A stretch of DNA of 21,402 bases. Source: DATDAH01 sp036525535. GTDB lineage: Bacteria > Actinomycetota > Acidimicrobiia > Acidimicrobiales > DATDAH01. The notes below the pieces were generated by a model that was given only the letters and a program-made list of their open reading frames with translations, was not told the DNA's origin and searched no databases. The DNA is taken from NCBI GenBank assembly GCA_036525535.1, contig DATDAH010000117.1, forward strand, positions 1 through 21,402. The letters run 5' to 3'. A program made the position numbers and the translations under genes. Positions 6,849 through 13,483 of this stretch are shown here, piece by piece. Each line of letters begins with the position of its first letter. Positions within the stretch are counted from its first letter, which is position 1.

Positions 6849-8039
6849 TCAGCTGGTTGTCGACCCGTGCACGTGGTCGCAGTTGACGGTCTCGCCTTCG
6901 GCGATCTGCCCCCCGCCGATGCCCTCGAGGGCGGCGAACGGACCGCATTCCTGGGGCTCGAGCCAGACGTGGATCATGGGAGTGGGCTCGGGGAGCACCA
7001 GGCCGGGACCGCACTCGCCATCGCTGTTGGTGAGGCCCACCACCTGGCCGGCCGGCGTGTAACAGAGGTTGTTGTGGATGTGCCACTGCATGAGCGACCC
7101 GCCGATGTTCGGCGCGTCCTCCAGGGGCGTGCCCCGCTCGAGCATGTACATGGCGGCCACGAGGCGGCGCTCGCCGGTGGTCGTGTCCCAGACCAGCGAT
7201 TCCGGTCGGGTGGGGTCGAGGATCGAGTTGTCGTCGATGTAGGTGTCGTTGATGAAGTGCTCGGTGCCCAGGAACCCGTCGCCGATCGACTGGAAGCCGT
7301 GGGCCAGCGCGTACTCGGGATCGGACCACTGCGGGAGCAGGAGCAGGGTGGCCGAGACGATGTTCTCCGCCGCCGCCTGCTGCTCGGGGGTGACGCCGGG
7401 GACACCGCTGAAGTTGATGGGCTGGGTCGGGTCGTAGGGGACGACGACCTGCGGTTCCTGGTTGGCCACCACGGTGGAGCCATGGCTGTGGCCACCGGCG
7501 TCGTGGGAGTGCACATGGGTGCCGGCGGCGATCATGCCGAAGACCGACAGTGCGGTCAGGCCGAGGGCGGCGGCGACCATGGGGGGCCGCGACGGCGCGG
7601 CGCCTCTGCGCCCCGTCCAGAGGGACAGGCCGATGAGCAGGACGCTGGCGGCGGCCAGGCCGGCGGCCAGGCCGTCGGCGGTCTGGACCGGTTCGGCCAC
7701 GTCGAGGCCCGGGATGAAGGCGATGCCCCAGGCCTTGGCCCAGATCCAACCGGCGAGAGCGCCGACGCCGATACCGATGCCGATCAGGGCCACGACGCGG
7801 TTCGAGCGGACCAGGGCGAGGGCGCCCCAGGCCAACTGGAAGGCGGCGATGATGGCGAAGGTGACTGCGGCCGGCCGGTGCTCGGCGTGGACGCCGATGG
7901 CGGCGGCGTGGATGGCGCCCGCGCCCAGCGAGGCGAGCCCGGCGACGGCCATCCAGCCTGTGCGGGCGGAGACGTGTGCGCCGGCCCGAGCGCCATCCAC
8001 CGGCGCGGCGTAGGGAGCGGGGGACGGGATCGTCGTCAC
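6849..8039 (-). CDS. Five-helix membrane protein with His/Cys-rich exported domain
   Basis: 396 residues from a GTG start. Five hydrophobic segments lie at about 29-50, 59-78, 82-101, 123-141 and 154-173. A histidine cluster follows immediately (THVHSHDAGGHSHG, about 174-187), then a ~205-residue hydrophilic domain, most likely outside the membrane. That domain has further conserved-looking His and Cys: AHGF, TEHF, QWHIHNNLCY, GECG, MIHVWLEPQECGPFAAL and a terminal NCDHVHG. The four cysteines and many histidines suggest metal binding, perhaps copper or zinc, but I know no characterised relative. It is divergent from a TetR regulator 57 bp away, with an inverted repeat over its own -10 (TACGCT), so repression by that TetR is likely. 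Confidence 0.75.
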   Translation of the reverse strand: MTTIPSPAPYAAPVDGARAGAHVSARTGWMAVAGLASLGAGAIHAAAIGVHAEHRPAAVTFAIIAAFQLAWGALALVRSNRVVALIGIGIGVGALAGWIWAKAWGIAFIPGLDVAEPVQTADGLAAGLAAASVLLIGLSLWTGRRGAAPSRPPMVAAALGLTALSVFGMIAAGTHVHSHDAGGHSHGSTVVANQEPQVVVPYDPTQPINFSGVPGVTPEQQAAAENIVSATLLLLPQWSDPEYALAHGFQSIGDGFLGTEHFINDTYIDDNSILDPTRPESLVWDTTTGERRLVAAMYMLERGTPLEDAPNIGGSLMQWHIHNNLCYTPAGQVVGLTNSDGECGPGLVLPEPTPMIHVWLEPQECGPFAALEGIGGGQIAEGETVNCDHVHGSTTS

Positions 8040-8041
8040 GG

Positions 8042-8054
8042 CGTACAGCGTACG
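8042..8054. promoter_or_regulatory. Putative TetR operator overlapping a -10 element
   Basis: CGTACAGCGTACG is a perfect inverted repeat (5-bp arms, 3-bp spacer) in the 57-bp divergent gap. It covers the minus-strand -10 TACGCT (8052-8047) of the membrane-protein gene; a CTGACC at about 8076-8071 would serve as -35 with an 18-bp spacer. Binding here would block that promoter. The assignment to the adjacent TetR is by position. Confidence 0.5.
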
Positions 8055-8083
8055 TCATCGAACCAGGATCGGTCAGCAGCACC

Positions 8084-8089
8084 TACGCT
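8084..8089 (+). promoter_or_regulatory. Leaderless -10 element TACGCT of the tetR gene
   Basis: TACGCT followed by 7 nt and then the GTG at 8097. The same hexamer and spacing serve the divergent gene at 8039. Confidence 0.5.
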
Positions 8090-8096
8090 TCCCGCC

Positions 8097-8657
8097 GTGG
8101 CCGCAGGAACGGGAACCACCTCGGCCCTCACCCGAGAGCGCGTGGTCGTCGCCGCCATCGCCCTCGCCGAGCGGGACGGTCTGGCCGACCTCAGCATGCG
8201 GCGCCTGGCCGCCGAGCTCGGGGCCGGGACGATGTCGCTCTACAACCACGTGAGCGACAAAGAGGACCTGTTCGACGGCATGGTCGAGGCCGTGCTGGCC
8301 CCGGTGCGAATCGCCGACAGCGCCGACTGGCGCGAGATCGTGGCCACGTGGGCCACCGACGGCCGGCAGGTCCTCCTGGATCGCATCGACTTGATCCCGC
8401 TGGTCATCGCCCCCCAGCGGTTGGTCCACCTGGGCCGCATCAGTGGTGCCGTCGGCTCGGCCCTCGAGCGGGCCGGCCTCGACCCGGGGGCGGCGGCGAC
8501 GGTCGTGCGCGTCGTCGGCCGCTACTTCGCCGGCGCCGTCCTCCTCGACGCCCCCCGACTGCGCACTGGCGGGGTGTCGCGGGCGGCCCTCGACCGGACG
8601 TTCGCCACGGGCCTCAGCGCGCTGCTCTCCGGCCTCGACGCTGAGGTCGTGGGTTGA
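8097..8657 (+). CDS. TetR-family transcriptional regulator
   Basis: 186 residues. The N-terminal helix-turn-helix is typical: LTRERVVVAAIALAERDGLADLSMRRLAAELGAGTMSLYNHVSDKEDL (split here by its helices at about 10-55), with the family's SLYNHVSDKEDL recognition-helix end. The C-terminal part (about 60-186) is the variable helical ligand-binding and dimerisation domain, of the subgroup resembling TetR itself. The start is the GTG at 8097, placed by the -10 element 7 nt upstream and by the distance to the HTH. It is divergent from a five-helix membrane protein whose promoter holds an inverted repeat, so it probably represses that gene. The ligand is unknown. A strong hairpin follows its stop. 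Confidence 0.92.
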   Translation: MAAGTGTTSALTRERVVVAAIALAERDGLADLSMRRLAAELGAGTMSLYNHVSDKEDLFDGMVEAVLAPVRIADSADWREIVATWATDGRQVLLDRIDLIPLVIAPQRLVHLGRISGAVGSALERAGLDPGAAATVVRVVGRYFAGAVLLDAPRLRTGGVSRAALDRTFATGLSALLSGLDAEVVG

Positions 8658-8670
8658 CCTGACGCGACTC

Positions 8671-8713
8671 GGGCGCCCCCCGCACCACGACGGACGTGGT
8701 GCGGGGGACGCCC
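8671..8713. terminator. Strong bidirectional hairpin between convergent genes
   Basis: An 18-19 bp stem with one mismatch: the arm starting GGGCGC and continuing CCCCCGCACCAC pairs with GTGGTGCGGGGG and CGCCC, around a small loop (ACGGA). It sits between the stop of tetR (8657) and the stop of csbD (8726). There is no T-tract, so it may act as a structural barrier or Rho-assisted terminator for both strands. Confidence 0.75.
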
Positions 8714-8725
8714 AGAGGGGATCGG

Positions 8726-8917
8726 TCAGTCGCGGTCGGCGCGGTCCCGGACGTTGTCGATGGCGTCCTCGACCTTGTCCTTGACGTTGTCCACGACGTC
8801 CTTCATCTTCCCGGAGGCCTTGTCGACCTTGCCTTCGGTCTTCAGGTCGTCGTCGTCCTTCAGGGCGCCGGCCGCTTCCTTGGCCCGACCTTTGGCTTCA
8901 TCGAACTCTCCAGCCAT
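8726..8917 (-). CDS. CsbD-family stress protein
   Basis: 63 residues, very hydrophilic, rich in Lys, Asp and Ala. The start MAGEFDEAKGRAKEAAGAL and the later GKVDKASGKMKDVVDNVKDK are the hallmark of CsbD-like proteins (PF05532), small general-stress proteins of unknown molecular role that are often controlled by stress sigma factors. The ATG at 8917 has GAGGAG 9 nt upstream; an open extension further upstream has no such support. It lies 68 bp downstream of the 398-residue gene on the same strand, so it could be read through from the SoxR-controlled promoter. It converges on the tetR gene and shares the hairpin terminator. Confidence 0.93.
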   Translation of the reverse strand: MAGEFDEAKGRAKEAAGALKDDDDLKTEGKVDKASGKMKDVVDNVKDKVEDAIDNVRDRADRD

Positions 8918-8985
8918 TTTGCTGATCTCCTCGTTGGGGGGTGAGCACAGGCCCCTACCCGACACGGGCGCGAGTGAGACGTCGA

Positions 8986-10182
8986 TCAGCCGTCGTGGGC
9001 CCGCCACCAAGCCCCGAGGCTGGCCGCCGCGGCCAGGAAGAGCCGGGTGGCGCCGGGGTCGTCCCGCGCCGCGTCGAAGCAGGCCAGGGTGTACTTGGCC
9101 AGATGGGCGTCCTCGTGGGCCGCGGCCCGGGAGGCCAGGCGGGCCACGACCGCGGCTCGCTCACCGTTGGTGGCGTGCCAGGCCCCCGCGGCGGCGTCCT
9201 GCGGGGTGCCGTCGAGGGCCCCCAGCGCATCACCCGTCACCGGCGGCGACCACCCCGGATCCACCTCCACGGTCCCCTGGGTGGCCCGGAAGCCCAGCAC
9301 GAGGGTGGCGGCCACGGCCACCGCGGGCGGGGTCGTGGCCGCCCCCGACCGGGCGAGGCCGAGCACGGCCTGGGGCATGGTCAGGCAGTGGCTCCAGCCG
9401 TAGGGGGCGGCGGCCGGGTCGTCCTGCACCATCGACGCCGCGGCCAGCCGGAGGAGGTCCTGGGAGGCCTGCGTGAGGGACACCGCTCGGGTGGGGCCGT
9501 CGAGCAACTCCTCGGCCAGGCCGCTCTGCTCGACCATGGACATGGTCGGGAAGATGAAGTCGCTGCCCGGGTCGCCGGGGGAGCGGGGGCGACGCAGGGC
9601 GGCGACGAGGTCACCGCCGTCCGACGGCGGCGCGGTCCGGTCCTGCTGCCAGGTGAGGCCCCAGTCCGGGTGGCGGGCCAGTTCGCGGACCAGGCCCCGC
9701 AACGGGCGGGTGGCGGCACGGCTCCTCGGGGTCACACGGGGGAGCAGGTACAGCAGAATGCTGCCGTGGCCCGCGGCCGACAGCCGGGGGATCACATCGT
9801 CGGCCAGGGCCCGGCTGAGCTCGACCGGGGTGGCCCACTCAGCCAGCCAGGCGGCGGTGGCGTCGGCGTCGTCCAGGTCACCGGCGTTGATCGCCGCGGT
9901 GAGGTGGTCGACGGCGGTGGGCAGGTCGTCGTAAGCGCGGCTCCCGGGCTCGCCGACCTCGTCACCGGCAGCGGCGTACGTCTGCCCGAGCCACGCCAGC
10001 CGGTCGCGGGCGGCGTCGCGGGCGTCGGCCTCGACGTAGGTGAGCAGGGCCGAGCGGGCCAGGAGCTCGAGGGGCGCGTGCAGGGTGAACGAGGTCACGC
10101 CGTCGGCCTTCGGGTGCTGGAGCCGGTCGGCCACCGAGTCGGTCAGCTGGGCGTCGGACAGCACCGACGTGCGCGAGGTCAT
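8986..10182 (-). CDS. Uncharacterised helical protein, predicted SoxR target
   Basis: 398 residues, soluble, no signal peptide, predicted mostly alpha-helical. Recurrent features are LHAPLELLARSALL near residue 34, AAGHGSILLYLLPRV near 138-152, YGWSHCLTMPQAVLGLA around 265-281 and HEDAHLAKYTLACFDAA near 359-375. Several conserved-looking histidines stand out (LHAP, GHGS, RHPDW, WSHCL, HEDAHL). The pattern faintly recalls the questin-oxidase-like family, but I cannot confirm this and assign no reaction. The ATG at 10182 is 7 nt from the -10 TACGGT, so translation is probably leaderless. Its promoter has a 19-bp spacer covering a SoxR box and it is divergent from soxR, so it is probably induced by redox-active compounds. 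csbD follows 68 bp downstream. Confidence 0.8.
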   Translation of the reverse strand: MTSRTSVLSDAQLTDSVADRLQHPKADGVTSFTLHAPLELLARSALLTYVEADARDAARDRLAWLGQTYAAAGDEVGEPGSRAYDDLPTAVDHLTAAINAGDLDDADATAAWLAEWATPVELSRALADDVIPRLSAAGHGSILLYLLPRVTPRSRAATRPLRGLVRELARHPDWGLTWQQDRTAPPSDGGDLVAALRRPRSPGDPGSDFIFPTMSMVEQSGLAEELLDGPTRAVSLTQASQDLLRLAAASMVQDDPAAAPYGWSHCLTMPQAVLGLARSGAATTPPAVAVAATLVLGFRATQGTVEVDPGWSPPVTGDALGALDGTPQDAAAGAWHATNGERAAVVARLASRAAAHEDAHLAKYTLACFDAARDDPGATRLFLAAAASLGAWWRAHDG

Positions 10183-10189
10183 GACGGCG

Positions 10190-10220
10190 ACCGTAGGACC
10201 TCAACTTCGCTCGAGGTCAA
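10190..10220 (-). promoter_or_regulatory. SoxR-type promoter with 19-bp spacer and SoxR box
   Basis: On the minus strand, -35 TTGACC (10220-10215) and -10 TACGGT (10195-10190) are separated by exactly 19 bp, the over-long spacing typical of MerR-family activated promoters. Inside lies CCTCAACTTCGCTCGAGG (plus strand 10199-10216), which differs from the E. coli soxS operator CCTCAAGTTAACTTGAGG at only four of 18 positions and keeps both CCTC/GAGG arms. The ATG at 10182 starts 7 nt after the -10. The site fills the gap between soxR and the 398-residue gene. Confidence 0.85.
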
Positions 10221-10248
10221 GGGGTAACCTGGTGAGATCGAGGAGCTC

Positions 10249-10698
10249 CTGACCATCGGCGAAGTGGCGACGAGGGCCGGTATCGCCCACTCGGCCCTGC
10301 GGTTCTACGAGACCGAGGGCCTGGTCCACAGTGAACGCACGGCGGGCAACCAGCGCCGCTACCACCGCAGCGAGCTGCGGCGCATCGCGTTCATCCGGGT
10401 CGCCCAGCGAGTCGGCCTGAGCCTCGACGAGATCCGCGAGGCCCTGGCCACACTGCCGGCCACCCGGGCCCCCACCGAGAAGGAATGGGCCCGCCTGTCC
10501 GCGACCTGGCGTCCTCGCCTCGACGCCCAGATCGCCGTGCTCGAAGGCTTGCGCGACCAGCTCGACTCCTGCATCGGCTGCGGCTGCCTGTCCTTCCGGG
10601 TCTGCCGGCTCTACAACCCGGGTGACATCGCCGCGACCCACGGGCCGGGCCCCCGATACCTCCTGGGTGACCCCCGACAGGGAGAAGCCGTCGACTGA
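10249..10698 (+). CDS. soxR: SoxR-type [2Fe-2S] MerR-family redox regulator
   Basis: 149 residues counted from the CTG at 10249. The N-terminal winged HTH reads TIGEVATRAGIAHSALRFYE, continuing with GLVHSERTAGNQRRYHR. A dimerisation helix follows, then the SoxR iron-sulfur motif C108-x2-C111-x-C113-x5-C119 (CIGCGCLSFRVC). SoxR activates transcription when its [2Fe-2S] cluster is oxidised by redox-cycling agents. The start is unusual: the first ordinary start codon in frame is the GTG at 10264, which would cut off TIGEV and damage the HTH. Upstream in frame there are only CTG (10249, with GAGGAG 3 nt before) and ATC (10237) before a TAA at 10225. The GTG at 10232, with AAGGGG ideally placed, is one base out of frame. 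Identity is certain, the start is not. Confidence 0.9.
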   Translation: MTIGEVATRAGIAHSALRFYETEGLVHSERTAGNQRRYHRSELRRIAFIRVAQRVGLSLDEIREALATLPATRAPTEKEWARLSATWRPRLDAQIAVLEGLRDQLDSCIGCGCLSFRVCRLYNPGDIAATHGPGPRYLLGDPRQGEAVD

Positions 10699-10724
10699 GC
10701 CCGGCGCCCGGCCGCGGCCTGAGT

Positions 10725-10800
10725 CCCGAGCAACTCGGGCCCCTCGAGATCACGCCCTTGCCATGTCCATCCGGACATCGCGAGCTCGAGGGGGCCCGAG
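10725..10800. other. Nested inverted repeats between soxR and tetR
   Basis: Three nested structures: CCCGAG-CAA-CTCGGG (10725-10739); a long stem between CTCGGGCCCCTCGAG (10734-10748) and CTCGAGGGGGCCCGAG (10785-10800), with one bulged base; and inside its loop ATGTCC-ATCC-GGACAT. The first hairpin and the long stem share CTCGGG and are mutually exclusive. The element may be the soxR terminator or a structured regulatory leader of the next gene. Confidence 0.5.
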
Positions 10801-10845
10801 CAGCACACCGGCCTTCGGCCGTCCCCGGCCCCAGTTGAGCACAAG

Positions 10846-10863
10846 ACTGACCCACAAGTCAGT
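10846..10863. promoter_or_regulatory. Inverted repeat upstream of tetR, probable operator
   Basis: ACTGAC-CCACAA-GTCAGT is a perfect 6-bp inverted repeat, 28 bp before the ATG at 10892, with extra A/T flanks (AAG on the left, TTTTT on the right). Position and form fit a TetR operator for autoregulation. The T-run on the right also makes it look like a weak intrinsic terminator, so either reading is possible. Confidence 0.5.
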
Positions 10864-10891
10864 TTTTCGGGACGGAACAGGACGAGGGACC

Positions 10892-11527
10892 ATGACGGCG
10901 ATGACCACGACCGGGCCGGCCAGTGAAGGCAAGGGGGCGCGGACCCGGGCCGCCATCCAAGACGCAGCGGTGATCGCGTTTCGCCGCGACGGCTACCAGC
11001 GGGCGACGCTGGCCGGCATCGCCGAGGAGCTGGGCATCACCCGTTCCGCGGTGCTGCACCACTTCTCGTCGAAGGCCGAGCTGCTGCGCCAGAGCGTGGA
11101 ACCGTTCTTCGCCCGGCTCGACGAGTTGCTCGATCGCGTTGAGTCCCGAGCGCCCATCCCCGACCGGCAGCGGCGACTGCTCGTCACCGAGGTCGTCGAC
11201 CTGGTCGCCGAGCACCGGCAGGTGGCGGCCTTCCTCACGTCGGACCCATCGGTCAGCAGCCACCTCGGCCCCGACCTCCAGCTCCCGGCCCGAGCGCAGC
11301 GCTTCGTGGCCATCACGGTGGGTGCGCAGGGCTCCGAACTGGCCGCGGTCCGGTCGCTCGCCGCCCTGGGCTCGGTCCTGCGGCCGCTGGTCGCCAGCGA
11401 CGAGCTGGTGGACTTCAGCGACCCCGCCACCCGCCAGTTGCTCGTGGCGTGCGCGATGGCCGTGCTGAAGACGCCCCTGCCGATCAGTCCAGGAAGCGCA
11501 CCGAGTCGTGATCATGCAGGTAGCTGA
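10892..11527 (+). CDS. TetR-family transcriptional regulator
   Basis: 211 residues. The N-terminal HTH covers roughly residues 15-62: GARTRAAIQDAAVIAFRRDG, then TLAGIAEELGITRSAVLHHFSSKAELL, with the classic VLHHFSSKAELL end of the recognition helix. The rest is an all-helical effector domain of unknown ligand. The ATG at 10892 has GAGGG just upstream, unlike the leaderless genes. An inverted repeat 28 bp upstream could be its operator. Its 3' end overlaps the convergent phosphotransferase gene by 44 bp, so its last ~14 codons (GSAPSRDHAGS) look like a read-through extension. It may control the divergent or convergent neighbours, but no operator copy was found beside them. Confidence 0.92.
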   Translation: MTAMTTTGPASEGKGARTRAAIQDAAVIAFRRDGYQRATLAGIAEELGITRSAVLHHFSSKAELLRQSVEPFFARLDELLDRVESRAPIPDRQRRLLVTEVVDLVAEHRQVAAFLTSDPSVSSHLGPDLQLPARAQRFVAITVGAQGSELAAVRSLAALGSVLRPLVASDELVDFSDPATRQLLVACAMAVLKTPLPISPGSAPSRDHAGS

Positions 11528-12569
11528 ACAGGCGCCGCAGAGCCTCGGCGACGAGCCGCTCGCCCTTCTCGTCCCGGGTGTCCAGGACGCTGCCCCCGGC
11601 GAGGATGGGCACCACCAGGCAGAAGAGGGCGCCGACGTCGTGCCATTCGCCGAAGGTGGGGTCGTCGACCTCGACGCCGGCTGAGGCCAGTCGGGACCGG
11701 TAGCGCGCCAGTAGCTCGGTGTCGTGGGCCTGGCGATCCTCGACGGTCATGCTCCCGGCCATGAAGTAGGCGAGGTCATAGAGGCCACCGCCGTGGGCCA
11801 CGGAGCCCCAGTCGAACACCACGGGCTCGCCGGCGTCGAAGTGCATGTTGTCGACCCGGAAGTCGCGGTGCACGAGCGTGTGGGGGGCATCGAGGCTGCG
11901 GTCGATCATCGTGTCGTAGCCGGCGAGGAAGGCTTCGGCCAGGGCCCGGTCGTCGTCGGTGATCACCCCGGCCGTGGCCTCGGCGAAGCTGGGCCATGAC
12001 CCCTTGCAGAGGTCGCCGTAGATCCGTACGTCGTCGCCCAGGCCATCGGGGAGCCAGGCGTGATCCCTCAGGCGGGGGCTGGCCCACCATTCGGCGTGGA
12101 GGGCGGCCAGCGCGTCGATGACGGCCGCGGCGTGGTCGGGATCGGCCCCGTCCATCTGGTCGACCCGCTCGTAGCCGCCCACGTCCTCGATGATCAGGGC
12201 GTACCGGCCGGCGGCGGCGTCGGCTGCGGAGTACCAGGTTCGGGGGGTGCGCATGGCACAGCCGCCCGCCACCTCGGCATAGAAGCGGTGCTCGCACTCG
12301 TAGTACCCCATCGTCAGGGCGAGCTCCCGGTTCTCGGCCAGCGCCGACGGGAGCTTGGCGATCACCGACGCCGGTTGGCCGTCCGCTGGGGCATCCCAGT
12401 CGAGGCGAAAGCGGGTGATCTCACCCATCAGCCCGACGGCCTCGGCCACGGCTTCGGGTCGGGCGGCGACGATGTGGTTGCCGATGTCCAGCCCGCCCGC
12501 CCGCAAGGCGCCGTCGAGCCAAGCCGCATCGATGCCGTCGGCCGTCTCCGGGATCGTCATCTCACTCAT
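11484..12569 (-). CDS. APH-fold phosphotransferase (aminoglycoside-kinase-like)
   Basis: 361 residues from the ATG at 12569, which has GGAGGGGG at good spacing. The catalytic loop is HRDFRVDN with H234, D236 and N241, followed by the metal-binding aspartate D253 in VFDWGSVAHGGGLYDLAYF. SVIAKLPS provides the ATP-binding lysine K72, and YALIIEDVG is the hinge. This is the choline/aminoglycoside/ecdysteroid-kinase-like superfamily. Members near acyl-CoA genes in actinobacteria are often of unknown substrate, so it is not evidence for antibiotic resistance. It overlaps the convergent TetR gene by 44 bp. The PIG-L gene lies upstream on the same strand, 147 bp away. Confidence 0.9.
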   Translation of the reverse strand: MSEMTIPETADGIDAAWLDGALRAGGLDIGNHIVAARPEAVAEAVGLMGEITRFRLDWDAPADGQPASVIAKLPSALAENRELALTMGYYECEHRFYAEVAGGCAMRTPRTWYSAADAAAGRYALIIEDVGGYERVDQMDGADPDHAAAVIDALAALHAEWWASPRLRDHAWLPDGLGDDVRIYGDLCKGSWPSFAEATAGVITDDDRALAEAFLAGYDTMIDRSLDAPHTLVHRDFRVDNMHFDAGEPVVFDWGSVAHGGGLYDLAYFMAGSMTVEDRQAHDTELLARYRSRLASAGVEVDDPTFGEWHDVGALFCLVVPILAGGSVLDTRDEKGERLVAEALRRLFSYLHDHDSVRFLD

Positions 12570-12634
12570 GGTTCCCCCTCCAGCTCGAGCGGACCGTAGT
12601 GCGTGGTCCCCACGGCCTCGGATCACCACCGCGG

Positions 12635-12716
12635 TCAGGTCGACAGGAGCCGGACGCCCCGGGCGACCGTTCCGCCGTCGACGTTGACGATGGCGAGCGA
12701 GTCCGTGAAGGCCGGC
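12635..12716 (-). pseudogene. Possible C-terminal gene remnant, unassigned
   Basis: The minus strand between the PIG-L stop and the phosphotransferase start has an open frame that ends in TGA at 12635. It reads PAFTDSLAIVNVDGGTVARG and then VRLLST. Of its last 24 codons, 23 end in G or C, as in real genes here, yet no start codon serves it and its frame runs into the PIG-L gene out of phase. It looks like the tail of a lost gene. I cannot name the family. Confidence 0.3.
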
Positions 12717-13451
12717 TCAGCCCGTCCGGCAGGTGAGGAACGCCTCGGCCAAACCGTCGGCCAGCCCGGCGTCGGCCGCGGTGGCCCTGGCCCAGGAGCG
12801 GATCAGCTCCTCCAGGTCCATGGCCCCGGTCTGGCTGGCGTGGGCCCGGAGGGCGGCGATCTTGGCGTCGACGGTGTCGGTGATGTCGACGAAGCGGTCG
12901 GCGCCCGGGTGGGCGAAGACCCAGACCTCCCGCACGGTCCAGGGGTCGAGGCCCTCGGCGGCCAGCTCGGGGTGAGCGTGGGGATTGCGAGCATCGGGGT
13001 AGACGGACTGGAGCGTGGCCTCGCCCGCGGCCAGGTGGTCGGGGTGGCTGGCGAAGACCCGGTCCCAGCGTCGTTCCGGCGACTGACAGAGCACCACGTC
13101 GGGCCGAACCTCGCGGATGACCCGGGCGAGGGCGGCCCGGAGGGCGATGCTGACCTCGAGGCGTCCGTCGGGGAAGCCGAGGAACCGGACGTCGGAGACC
13201 CCGACGGCCGCGGCCGCCGCCCGCTGTTCGCGCTGCCGCAGGGCTGCGGCCCCGTCCCGGCTGACCGAGTCGGGGACCTCGCCGGCGTCACCATCGGTGA
13301 CGATGGCATAGCTGACCGCGCAGCCCGCGGCGGTCAGGCGGGCGACGGTGCCCGAGGCCCCGAAGTCGACGTCGTCGGGGTGGGCGCTGACGACGAGGGC
13401 CCGGGCCGGGAGCTCGGGTTCGGCGTCGCCGACCGCGGTGAGGGTGATCAC
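12717..13451 (-). CDS. PIG-L / LmbE-family deacetylase
   Basis: 244 residues from a GTG start. Both zinc-site motifs are present: AHPDD (H24-P-D26-D27) and SHPDH (H136-P-D138-H139), which bind Zn2+ and activate water for N-deacetylation. In actinobacteria this family includes MshB (mycothiol biosynthesis) and Mca (mycothiol-conjugate amidase), as well as enzymes acting on other N-acetylglucosaminyl compounds. Nothing here separates these, so no symbol is given. TACCCT lies 6 nt before the GTG, so it is probably leaderless. It follows the crotonase gene on the same strand after 30 bp, with an 18-bp palindrome between them. Confidence 0.92.
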   Translation of the reverse strand: MITLTAVGDAEPELPARALVVSAHPDDVDFGASGTVARLTAAGCAVSYAIVTDGDAGEVPDSVSRDGAAALRQREQRAAAAAVGVSDVRFLGFPDGRLEVSIALRAALARVIREVRPDVVLCQSPERRWDRVFASHPDHLAAGEATLQSVYPDARNPHAHPELAAEGLDPWTVREVWVFAHPGADRFVDITDTVDAKIAALRAHASQTGAMDLEELIRSWARATAADAGLADGLAEAFLTCRTG

Positions 13452-13457
13452 GAGGGC

Positions 13458-13463
13458 AGGGTA
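13458..13463 (-). promoter_or_regulatory. Leaderless -10 element TACCCT
   Basis: TACCCT on the minus strand, 6 nt before the GTG at 13451, with no Shine-Dalgarno site between. It overlaps the short gap behind the crotonase gene. Confidence 0.35.
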
Positions 13464-13465
13464 GG

Positions 13466-13483
13466 AGCCGCGGGCCCGCGGCT
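13466..13483. repeat. 18-bp perfect palindrome
   Basis: AGCCGCGGGCCCGCGGCT reads the same on both strands and overlaps the crotonase stop codon. It has no loop and no T-tract. It may be a transcriptional pause or terminator-like site between crotonase and PIG-L, or a chance product of high GC. Confidence 0.45.

Noticed and set aside
10232..10254. Programmed frameshift (RF2-like) at the soxR start
   Set aside because: The short GTG frame ends TCC TGA C after AGGAG, which recalls prfB, but the soxR frame is -1 relative to it, whereas RF2 shifting is +1, and no slippery heptamer for -1 is present.
11484..12569. Aminoglycoside resistance gene
   Set aside because: Only the general kinase motifs are present, and the neighbours are metabolic. 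The superfamily is very broad.
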